A stretch of 64,000 nucleotides of DNA from Fistulifera solaris. Taxonomy: Eukaryota > Bacillariophyta > Bacillariophyceae > Naviculales > Stauroneidaceae. Below, piece after piece: positions 10,089 to 20,237 of the stretch. Every line of letters starts with the position of its first letter. Position 1 is the stretch's first letter. The translations under genes were made by a program, and so were the position numbers. The stretch covers positions 124,001 to 188,000 of the forward strand of contig AP026179.1 of assembly GCA_030295235.1 (NCBI GenBank), in the 5' to 3' direction. Under the pieces are notes generated by a model. The model made no database searches, was not told the origin of the DNA, and worked only from the letters and a program-made list of their open reading frames with translations.

Positions 10089-12965
10089 ATGACAGTAGAA
10101 ATGGAACTGAGGGATGCAAGCAAGGACTATCCAGCTGGATCCTCAAAGCTTGAGACATCGTATTCATCTGATGGATCTCCATCATCGCGCCGAGCCGTTC
10201 GGTTCGAGAATGTGCAGGAAGAGTCCGAAAGTGTCGTCCGACGAGAGAAGGGGTTCTCACCAACGGAAACGGATCATCACGCAGCTTACCTAAAGACCCT
10301 CCGAGAGTTAAGCACCGAGAAGCAGAAAAGGAGACGTAAAGAAAAGAATATGCTAAAACTGGCCCAAGAGCTAGGCAACCGGACCGAACAAGTCGCCGAG
10401 CGCGAAAAACAATTAAAGGCATTGAGATTGGAAATCGACGTTTTAAAGAAGAAGTTATTTGAAGCAACGAACGAGAAGAGTGAAGAAAGAGATGAAACAG
10501 GAAACGTGGAATGCAATGAACGCCAGTCAACGCAAACGGATGTGTCACGGTTGGAGAAGGAGCTTCACGAAAAGACCAACGAACTAACAATAGTGCAGCT
10601 AGACATAGCTGAACGATCTAAAGCACTCGAAATGCAGCAGGCGGAACTTTCAAAAAGGCTGAAGCATTGCGAGTCACGGAAGCGGAGCTCATGCGTGAAC
10701 GGGACGAGATTTCCGAGTTACGTCAGCATCTTGAAGAATTGAAGGGGGAATGTGTAAAACATACCCAAGAGCGAAACGATGAGATGAAGGTGTTAGAGAC
10801 TGACTTGACAGCGAAGAAAGATTTGGTAATGACGCAATCTGCGTCGGTCTCACTCTCAAAACGCAAAAGCAGAAATTGTAGAGTTACGCGACACGCTGAA
10901 ACTCACGCAGGCATCTCTCATCAAGTCAGACGAAACTATTACCAGTCACAAAGATCTTCTAAGCAGCCTTAACCTACAGGTGGTGCAGCTAAATGAGCAT
11001 ATCGCTGACATGCAAACCGACCTCGAGAAAGAAAGGGCGGAAGTTGAAAGACTTTCCAAACGAAGCATTGAACTAGAAGACGAGAAGGCTTCGTTGCGCC
11101 AGGATCTAGATGAAGCAACAAACGATATGATGTTTTTAAAGGCGAATGTTTTGGTCAAAGAGCGGCTACTGCAGGACATGCGCGAGGAGCTTCGTTTAAA
11201 GGAATCAGAATCTACAGCTACTGCGCAAACGAATACGGAATCTCTTAGAGTTTTGCAGGAGCAGTGTCAGAGTAAAGATGCTAGGCTTGATGCTGTTATG
11301 CTAGAACTTGCTCATGAGCGATCTGCATTTAAAGCTGTCGAGGAACAAAGACTATTGCTTGAAGACGAGTGTAAAGCCATCCGTATCGCAAAGGATCTGT
11401 CGCGACAAAAAAACGACAAGTTGCAGGACGAACTCAAAGCACTAAAGGCGTTGGCGATGGTAGAGGAGCTAACTGAAAACCATTTTCTCGTACGATCTAT
11501 CTTAGATGATAAAACAAATGAGGGTGTTAAAGTGTCTGCTGTCAACTCTTCAGAACAAGAAACTAAAGAAACGTTGAACGTGGAAGACGCAGCACGCATC
11601 GAGCTGCTAGAAGCTTCAAGACAAAGGCTACTTGACGATTGTAATTTCATAAGGCTTTCGTTGACTAAGCTGGAAGATGAAGTCAAAGGACTACTCCTGG
11701 AATTTGACTCGGATAAGAAATTATTTGCTGGTGTAGAGTCAAGCATCAAGGCCCAGCACATGGAGGCGACCCTGGTTCGTGAAGAATTGATGGGGTGCAA
11801 GATCGAAATTCAGGGGATGGCTGATGATGACACATGTTGTGACAATGGATCGGCTGGTGCCGAGCGGCTCATAGCGACGCTTGACAAAATTGTGAGCGGC
11901 ATGCTAGCAAATGTTGGTGTTATAACTCAAACGATTGAGTTTGTCTCCGAGCTGAAATTTACAGTCGAAAGGCTTCAGCACGACATGAAGGACCGAGACA
12001 AAAAGATCGCAGAGCTGGAGAACGAATTGAAGCGATTCGCTTCAAGAGACGCTGTGGTTCCTGAAGGAAATTCCATAAAAGTTATCGCTTTCAATAATGA
12101 TCTTGAGCCAAACATTCTGAAAGAGGAAGCCCGACAATCCCTATTGTCCGCTTTCGCAAGTTTCAATTCTGTACTGTCGACGCTTTCTGAACCGTCCTCT
12201 GAAAAACTGACGCGTGCCGTTGATAAATTACAAGCGACTTGCGGTGATATAAACTCCCAGATTTTTCTTCGCCTCGAATCGGAAGTGGCGTTGGCTCTTA
12301 AGATGAAAGTCGCTAGGGACAAAGCGATGCAGGCGCTAGGTCAGAATAACAAGAATATGGAAGAGACTGCAATGAACATGGAGAAAAACTTAGCAACGAT
12401 CAAGCAGGAGCACAGTAAGAAGATTGAAGATCTTAAGATAAAGCTTGCACAGGAGACTCAATCGAAGGATGACGCCAAGCGGGAGCATGATGCCGCTCTA
12501 CGATCTGTCGAAAATAAATATGTATCTACAGTCGAAAATCTTGGCAAGAAAAGTGATGAGCTGCTGACTGACTTTGAATTCGATATGCAAGGGCGTATTG
12601 ACAAACTGGAATCAAAACTGGACAAAAAGGCAGCTCGAATTCGCACACTACAAAGATTGCTTACTCATAAAATCCATCCTCACCGTCCTGAAACGCACAC
12701 GCCGTGGTTGTTTTGGTTTTCAATGCTTCTGGTCATCTTTGCCTTGCCAATCTTTGTGATGCTTGGAACTGAAGACCGCCAATGGTTTTGCGCATCATCG
12801 CCACCGTGGGAGCATGATCAGTCCAACAAAGTGCAGCCGTGGCAGCAGTGGTGGAGCAGCTTCAACAAAGTGCAAACACCGTCGAGCCACCCGTGGTGGA
12901 AATGGGAAAATAATGCACATCTGGACTGGATAGAAGCCAAAATATGTCGAGCGCACAATTACTAG
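10089..12965 (+). CDS. Tail-anchored long coiled-coil protein (golgin- or KASH-like architecture)
   Basis: I chose ATG 10089 (MTVEMELRDASK); the frame is also open further upstream. The predicted protein of about 958 residues is almost all charged heptad coiled coil (runs such as EKQLKALRLEIDVLKKKL), with one hydrophobic segment near the C terminus (WLFWFSMLLVIFALPIFVML) and a tail of about 70 residues unusually rich in Trp. Single C-terminal membrane anchoring places the coiled coil in the cytosol, as in golgins or outer-nuclear-membrane KASH proteins. The frame changes near 10655 (AAAAA read one short restores ELSKKAEALRVTEAEL) and again near 10850, the second without a clear homopolymer. 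Family membership is not established; the architecture is directly visible. Confidence 0.7.
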
Positions 12966-13061
12966 ATGAGAAGGAAATTGAAAAAGGGGGCTCAGTATAT
13001 TTTTAATCGTTGTGAACAAGCCCCTTTCTATACGTTAATGACAGTCTAGAGGCCGTGTCAG

Positions 13062-14451
13062 CTATTTCACTACTTCGGTCAAATTTTTGTTCCTCCTTTT
13101 TCTTTTTCCTTCTTTCTTTTGCCGTTGCTTAGCCTTTTCTATCGAATCTTTATTGCGCTTTTTCAACTTTGCCTTATCGGTTCTACGATAGGTTGTTGCC
13201 TGACCCGAGGCATCTCTTGCTTCTTTCAGCTCGGATGGCACATCTTCGGAAAACCAGTGATCACCTTTAATTCTTGCCGTATCTTAACTGTCCCAAGTGG
13301 CGATCCAGCTGGTTTGAGAATGTGCTTCGGTTCAGCGGCCATGATATCCACTCTTGTATCGGCCCGTCTGTACATGTGCAAGTGAGAAAAGGATTTACAG
13401 AGAGACCTTGGTAGCCCAGCAGTAAAAAAAACTTACCCGTCACTGTAAAATGCGGCAAGATTGGCTGCCAACTGCCAACATTCGTCTGTGGCAACAATCT
13501 GGGGCGAGCGCTGCAAAATCAGCACATGAGCGCCAGGCGTTCCACGGGCATGTAGCCAAACATCATTTTGACGTGCTTCTTTGAAACTCAAGTATTCATT
13601 TCCACGCCGATTTCGACCCACCAGGATGGTGCACCCCGAATACGGCGAAATGATTTTTCGGACGTTAGAAGCCGGCGTTCCCATTTCTAGTTTTCTCATT
13701 TTGTTACTAGAAGAACGAGTCTGTCGCTGTGGATTCGAGTTGTCCGTTTGCGGTGGAGAAAAATTGGTCGTCTTAGACGACCGCAGCAATCGATCCTGGA
13801 CCAGCATAAACATGTTCTCATTCACTTCATCGTTGGCTAACAAGGCCGATGCAAGATCCAGTTGTGCGTCTTGTAATATTTCTAGGGCACGCGCAGTTTC
13901 TTCCATGAGCGCTTGAACGACTGCAGAACCACGTTTGAGTTTACGTGCTTGCTGAAACAAAGCATCCGCTTCCGCCGCCGCCGACTCATAGGAAGGATTC
14001 AGAATCAACTCCACTTCTTGGCCATCGTTCTCCCAGTCCTGCACAGTCAACTTTTTGATGGATGGTGAACTAAACAAATACAAATTATTCGTGATAAGCT
14101 GAGCCCGTGCCACTGTAGCTTCTAGAGACTCGGCTTTTTCCAGTTCCGATTGCAAGGAAACGCGTTTTTTCTCCAGATTTTGGATTGTTGTTTGCACCGA
14201 TACCGCCCACCTTTGATGATCGAGAAACAAAGTCGATCTGCTTGAAACGTCATCATCAGCAGCGTTATCAACCTCGGCATGCATATTATTCATATCGAGC
14301 CGATCGTCAATTTCCTCTTCCCAGGATAATCGAACAATGTGACGTGCTGGTAGCCGATGATGATTTGAGAAAAAGGAGACGCAACAAAGGCAGTTGCTAG
14401 GCTCGCCGAGCAGACCCACAACACAAGTCTACGAAAAGACGATGATCTCAT
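13062..14451 (-). CDS. Plastid-type RqcH/NFACT-R (DUF814)-like protein
   Basis: Two exons (14451-13437 and 13367-13062) with a 69-bp intron give about 440 residues. The N terminus is a signal peptide ending SLATA then FVASPF, an ASAFAP-like site, so plastid import is inferred. A coiled-coil middle (about residues 60-230) precedes an NFACT-R module: GCTILVGRNRRGNEYLSF, NDVWLHARGTPGAHV, then KHILKPAGSPLGTV across the splice. The C terminus is very basic. Bacterial RqcH and eukaryotic NEMF/Rqc2 act on stalled large ribosomal subunits, so a role in plastid ribosome rescue is plausible. The N-terminal NFACT-N half is not recognisable. Two frame changes are needed: AAAAA at 14370-14374 and the GAATT context near 13265; both are restored by one extra base. 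Confidence 0.72.
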
Positions 14452-15030
14452 GATGCAATATTTTGTTTAGTAACATTCGCTTCTTTGTCGGAAGTTGGTT
14501 GTGGTCTACGGCTCGTTCCTCCTTGATTGTTGTGGATGGCACCATCGTGGTTTCCTCATTTTTGCCGTTCATTTTTTCCTGTCGCACCGCTTACCCGCTG
14601 CCATCAGTGATCAGTGACCGTATGACCGATTTTCTCTTTTAGTCTTGTCTTGGTCGTTTCTCTACGCATCTGATAAGCCCCACTTTCTGCACGCGAGTAA
14701 TTCATTTTTGCACGTTTCAATGCCATACTGGTACTCAATAACAAACAGAAGGGCTTAAGTCGTTTCTTGTCACTATGCTAATCGATTTTTTTAGACATAA
14801 TAGTTCATTTCATAAATCTTGCACGTTCTATGGATACAAATCCCACACTGAACCCGAACCCGGATCTACAGCCTTATTTTCTACTCCGTATCGCGCACCC
14901 GCAAACGGAGTTTACAAAAAAAAAGAAAGCATCCGCTGCAAGGTGCAAAAGCAAAGATGAACCAGAAGTAGCAAGAAGAATAAAAAATACAGTGAATGCC
15001 TGTCGTGTTACTCCTTTACCTTAAGAAAGC
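14452..15030. promoter_or_regulatory. Divergent intergenic region between RqcH-like gene and disordered-protein gene
   Basis: Separates two start codons pointing away from each other. No supported gene. It holds one TACTCCGTA motif at 14882-14890. The promoter function is inferred from position. Confidence 0.4.
14882..14890 (-). promoter_or_regulatory. TACTCCGTA motif
   Basis: Perfect 9-mer (reverse complement of TACGGAGTA), 141 bp upstream of the ATG at 15031. Confidence 0.35.
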
Positions 15031-16134
15031 ATGATAAATTCAGTGCTTACATCCTTTCGTAACAATAAGCTTGAAAAGAAGCTCAAGAAAAAGTATGGTT
15101 TAAGCGAAGCAGAAGCAAAAGAATTGTTGCGTCAAGGCCGCGCCGAACTCGCCTCCCAGATGCGAACGTCCATGGATCATCTAAAGCAATATTGCGAAGA
15201 ACAATTGCAGCACCGCACTCCGACAGAAAATTGCAAAACAGACACTGATGATTATCCGGCGATTGAACCATCGTGTAGCTTTACGGTGGCCTGGAGTAAA
15301 TCCGATACCGAGACGAATTCGGCTTGGGAATCATCGAAAGAAAGTCCAACAAAGAATAAAGATAAGATCATGAAGCCACCGGAACAAATCTATCCCCTTC
15401 ACAAGTACATGTATCAAGACGAAAACAAGTTAAAAACAAATGAGGAGGCATCACCAAAGAATGTCCATGCCATGTTGAATGAGCAATTATCACCCGTACC
15501 GGAAATGCTTTTATCCATGAGAAGCGATGAAGTGACGGAAGAAACCGCAACAGCCTTGCCCGTGGAGCGTAAACTAAGTTACGGAATCGATGAGGCCGAC
15601 CACGTTAAGCCACATGACTCGTCCCACCCAGATGAGATGAAAAATACCTCAGATTCACAAAAACCCAATACCCCAATGGACTTCTTGGCAACTCCGTCAA
15701 AGAAAGAAGCTCCCCCAGGGCCTCCCACACTTTCGCCTAAAATGAGAGATTTGGTGAAACGTTTTTCGGAGAAATCAGACTTCATTCTAGACCCATCCAG
15801 CACGCCGCAAACTGCCGCTTGCTCTACCACGCCCCTGTCCATTTCCCACTCCGATCTTCCATTTTCCCCTTTAGGTGATGCCAAGGACGGGGCACAGAAT
15901 GACGTAGACAGCGCGATGACCAGGGAAGAGGAACCCGAAGTAGAAGCCACGGATGACAATGAGTCTGCTCACGAACGCGTTGTGAAAGAACGACGAGTGA
16001 AACACTCGAATGTCCCTCGAGTTATTTTTGTGCGACAGCCTCCCGAATCTGAAGTTCTTCCGTTTACGGACGAGGAGGGTTTTGTCATTCGACGAGAGAG
16101 ACGACTAGCTCCCATAGAACGCTTCTCTCTATGA
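15031..16134 (+). CDS. Unrecognised, mostly disordered protein
   Basis: Single-exon frame of 367 residues. The first 60 residues are helical and basic (KLEKKLKKKYGLSEAEAKEL). The rest is low-complexity, rich in Ser, Pro, Glu and Asp, with SP/TP sites suggesting phosphorylation. A conserved-looking basic C terminus includes VPRVIFVRQPPESEVLPF and RRERRLAPIERFSL, a likely short interaction module. No signal peptide, membrane segment or enzymatic motif. It lies 76 bp tail-to-tail from the PheRS gene. Function unknown. Confidence 0.75.
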   Translation: MINSVLTSFRNNKLEKKLKKKYGLSEAEAKELLRQGRAELASQMRTSMDHLKQYCEEQLQHRTPTENCKTDTDDYPAIEPSCSFTVAWSKSDTETNSAWESSKESPTKNKDKIMKPPEQIYPLHKYMYQDENKLKTNEEASPKNVHAMLNEQLSPVPEMLLSMRSDEVTEETATALPVERKLSYGIDEADHVKPHDSSHPDEMKNTSDSQKPNTPMDFLATPSKKEAPPGPPTLSPKMRDLVKRFSEKSDFILDPSSTPQTAACSTTPLSISHSDLPFSPLGDAKDGAQNDVDSAMTREEEPEVEATDDNESAHERVVKERRVKHSNVPRVIFVRQPPESEVLPFTDEEGFVIRRERRLAPIERFSL

Positions 16135-16210
16135 GAATGTTTTATAGACTCCATTCTGACCAGTCCAACTCTATAGTTAACCATTTCTTACAATAAAATG
16201 CATGTAACTT

Positions 16211-18066
16211 TTACATGAGAGCTTCCAAGTCTATTTCCAGACACGAAGCGGGGTAAACAAGAGAAAAGTGCTGCAGAACTTCCGGGTGTAGAATACCGAA
16301 CGAACCGATCACGGTCGGACTGCTACCCGGTTTGGTCAGCACAATTTGAGCCGCTCTCCCCGAAAAGTAGGTCGGCGCATCGCAAGGCTCAATGGTATAG
16401 GACCACCCATCTCGAACAACACGATGATCCTTATCAGCATCATCCGGCAATCCCGGTGCTACTTCAGTTAAGGTCATAATACGATCCACGAGACCATGAA
16501 TAATTTCAAATCCCGATGTGGGGCCCGCGTAAACCGCACAGACCATACGTTGGTTTTTGGCTCCGACAATGGTCTCGGTCACCACATGTTCGTTGTCGGG
16601 AACCACCACATCACTGATTTCGAACAACTTGAATCCGTTGGTGAAGCTCGTCGCACGATTGTGTTGTAATGTATTCAACAACCCGGGCAATAGCGTGGTA
16701 CGGACGACTTGATATTCTACATTGGCCGGATTCAATAAATGCACCGCGGGCGTGACCGGTCGTCGCAAGGCGTTAAAATTGTCCTCAATGCTGCACAGAC
16801 CGTGCGTCAAGACTTCGGTATATCCCGCCCGTGCAATTTCGTCGCGCAGTAAATCCGTCAACAAATTGAGTGGAAATTCTTGACCGACCGTGGCAGTTTT
16901 CGGGACGCGTTTGACAATGTTGTTGTACCCGAACGCAATGCCAATGTCTTCCGCGATATCGACCGCGTGCAGAATGTCACTGCGCGTCGGAGGGACCGTA
17001 ACTTGGAGCATGGAATCATTCTCGAGCAAGTTGGCGGGTCCGAGTTGTACTTTTTCGCACAATTGCTGCATTTCTTGCGGTGATAATTGGATACCAATCA
17101 AAGAATTGCAAAAGTCCACCGAGGCTTGTTCTTGTCGTGTGTACAAGAGGGGTGTGGTGTAGGAGGACACAATTGTACCCGACGTGTCGACATAATTGAC
17201 CACGACCGGTTCTACTTGAAACGGAATTGCGCAATATTCACTAAACATGGTGACGACAGTATCCAAAACAATGTTCGCTTTGGTCAAGTCCGTTGCCGTA
17301 CACTCGATAAAGACGTTGGTAGTATCCAGCGTAATCTTGGAATGATCCCCGTTGATAATCGGCGGCAAGGATAAGACCGTTTCGGCCGAATCGAGAATCA
17401 CTGGATACAAAGGAGAATCTTTGATGATGGGAACGTACGGCTTCAAATGCTTGCCTTCCGTTTGCGTTTCGTAAAATTCGAGCAATTCCTTGGCTTCAAA
17501 TTTCCGTGTCGCCGGTGTTAACGGCACAAACTCAATGGCGGAAGGTGTGCGCGCATCGTAGAAAAACGGTGGTTGGGTAGCATCCAAATCGTGCGTCCCA
17601 ATGGCCACCAACGTACGTTGACGACACAGATTGCGATGCAACTGATCCTGTAACGAAATGAAGGATTCGTAGCGCTGTGCATCGAATCGGATGTTGCGTA
17701 AGACTGCACACACGACAAACGGTCGTATCGTATCGACATTCGCCTTTTGCACCGTCATACAGTAAACGGGGGCACCACTCATGGTGTACTGAGGAGCCGG
17801 CATGTCGCCCAGAAAGATTTTTAGGGCCCGCGAAAGTCCTTCGACACACAATAGGTCGTAACGATTCGCTGGAACATCAATTTTGTAAATAACGGCTGTC
17901 GATAATCCTTCCAAGCTTTTACCGGCCTTTTGAGCTTCTTCGAAAGCACTGGTGATTTCATCCAATTCAATCCCAAATTCGAAACACAATTCGTCAAAGG
18001 CTTCGTCCGTGAACGAGCGACCCAAGTGATTGAACAGGATGTCTTTTCAATTGAAACTGTCGGCAT
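16211..18066 (-). CDS. Phenylalanyl-tRNA synthetase beta subunit, eukaryotic/archaeal type
   Basis: Charges tRNA-Phe as the beta chain of the cytosolic alpha2beta2 enzyme. The start MPTVSIEK at 18066 matches the family N terminus, followed by the hallmark GRSFTDEAFDELCFEFGIELDE, then B3/4 and B5 domains (VTVPPTRSDILHAVDIAEDIGIAFGYNNI) and a catalytic-like fold ending in EVLQHFSLVYPASCLEIDLEAL. The protein is about 618 residues, close to the usual length for this type. No plastid or mitochondrial presequence, so cytosolic. One frame change lies at TTTT 18044-18047; one extra base gives EKDILFNHLGRSF, exactly the family pattern, so a base is probably missing from the consensus. Confidence 0.92.
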
Positions 18067-18522
18067 TGTTCGTTACTTTTATTATTTTGTGATGAAAACG
18101 GATGATGCTATATTCAACATGCAAGAGTGTCGAGACTGTAGTTGCGACCTCACGTTGGATGTTGGATGTTGCGCGCACGTTGAAGGTTTTAGCAGGCCCT
18201 CCAGGACATACGGACGGGCGTACTTTATTATGTCACGAGTTGTAAGGGACTGAGTACTTTCAATGTCAATGTCGAAAACGCGACCCGCACGGGGACCTTT
18301 TGTGTCGACGAGCCAAGGACAGACACAACATCCTCCATTCTTTTTTTTTTCACGAGCTCGATCGGAACCATTTTTCTCGACTTTTCGTAGTATCGCCACT
18401 ATATGTCATGAATCTCCGTCTGAATCTCCCCTCTTTCGAAACAGGTACAGCACTCTTATTACTTCTTTCATTCTTTATCCGTCGACAGCAAAGTGCACAT
18501 AATTTGAGGAGAAAACGAAATC
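18067..18522. promoter_or_regulatory. Divergent intergenic region, PheRS beta / PP2C
   Basis: Lies between two start codons pointing away from each other. A pyrimidine-rich stretch occurs at about 18330-18360. No gene supported. Confidence 0.35.
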
Positions 18523-20180
18523 ATGGGATGCAATCAGTCTACCATCAAAGAACAAGCTGCAATTGTCGAAGATGATGAACCCAAGAAGACGATGTCAGCG
18601 GTCGGTGCGACGGAACGTCTAGTCTCACGAGCGCATCGGATTCAAGCCAAGATGAATTCGTCGACAAATAATGGAGGTTCATCGGATGTCAAAGCGCCTC
18701 CCAAATTGGATGAATGCGGAAATCTTATGATTGAAGAAATTGTTAGGCGGACGAACAGCAGTATTTTTACCGAAACCATGACCTTGGGAACCCAGGAATA
18801 TCCCATTCATGTTAAAGTACGTCAAGAGGTGTCGTTACAAAAACAAACAAAGACGCCTCGGATCATCTCATCATTTTGTTGTTTTGCTCTTACTTCTTTC
18901 GTCAGTATGCACAATGGACCCAACGAGGCTATTATCCCGATGATCCTCACAAAGAAAATCAAGACGAATATCGCGTACAAAATCCCTTTACGAATTCCGA
19001 ACGGGATGCCATGTTAGCCGTCTACGATGGACACGGCAAACAGGGTCATGCGTGTGCTCGTTATGCCAAGAAACATTTGGGGAAATGCGTCGAGAAACAG
19101 GTACGATTGGCGCGGGTCAAAAGTACAAGGAACAATTGCAAGCGGCCGGCAGTCCCGAGACCAAAGTCTTTGATCCTCACAAATGGCCGTTATTGAATGC
19201 CGACGAATATAAAGTGTGTTGTGAAAAAGCGTTTGCCGAATGCAATCAACAAATGCATGCTTCTCCGGATGTAAGTAGGAGTCGTGACGAAAGAGGGAGT
19301 CCTGTCGGGCCGTTGTATACTCACTAAGTACGCGCGACAGGCCAACGACAAATTAAGTGGAACGACCGCCATTACAGTACATTTCCACGGTAATCAAATG
19401 ATTGTTTGTAATGTGGGAGATAGTCGGGCAGTATTAGGTCACTGGGTGTCGGACGGATTTACCAATCATGACGAAGAAGAGAAAACCGAAATTGGCCACG
19501 AAGTGCCGGAACGGCCCGTCGGACCCAGCAAAATATTTCCGTCACAGGGAGGCAAAATGCTGGCCATTCCACTTTCCTTGGATCAGACACCGTACCGTCA
19601 GGATGAAAGGGAGCGTGTGAAAAAGGCCGGTGCCGCCGTGATGAGCATTGATCAAATGGAAGGGAAAGAAGAAATGCACGAACACTGGGGAGATATGGTG
19701 TTGGGAGAAGACCTTGACATTCACGGTGATCCACCCCGGATCTGGATTCCCGGAGAAAAGTATCCGGGCACGGCGTTTACGCGATCGTTGGGAGATCGGC
19801 TGGCCAAGGATATTGGTGTAAGCGCTGAACCCGAAATACTGGCCAAGCAGTTGACTTTGAACGACCATATATTGATTGTGGCATCGGACGGTATTTTCGA
19901 ATTCATTACAAATCAAGAGGCCGTCGATATGTGTTTAGCCTGTGATTCACCGTTACACGCGTGCGAGGCACTAGTCAAAGCGGCGTATGATCAATGGCTG
20001 TTATACGAGAATCGAACAGACGACATTACACTGATTGTATGTTTTTTATCGGTGGAGAAACCCTTACCACAAAGTGGCGAGGAAGGAACGACAGAGGATC
20101 TGGTAGCGTTAGCTAGCACGATGTATGGTGAAAAACCCCATCGAAAACGAGCAAACAGCATCTTCAAAAGCGACTTGTAA
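18523..20180 (+). CDS. PP2C-family protein phosphatase, N-myristoylation motif
   Basis: Three exons: 18523-18816, 18906-19270 and 19341-20180, giving about 499 residues. The N terminus MGCNQS is a typical N-myristoylation and palmitoylation signal, so membrane association is inferred. PPM motifs are present in order: AVYDGHG, GTTAITVHFHGNQMIVCNVG with CNVGDSRAV, GTAFTRSLGDRLAKDIGV, ILIVASDGIFEF and DDITLIV. The metal-binding Asp residues in DGHG, ASDG and DDIT are all seen. These enzymes remove phosphate from Ser/Thr residues and are Mg/Mn dependent. One frame change near 19114-19116 (GGG) is resolved by one more G, giving VRLARGQKYKEQLQ. Both introns then fall in phase 0. Confidence 0.9.
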
Positions 20181-20237
20181 ATTTAGCGCAACTTTAATTT
20201 ACGTCATAGTGAGGCATGGCTTGTTTTACGAAGACAC

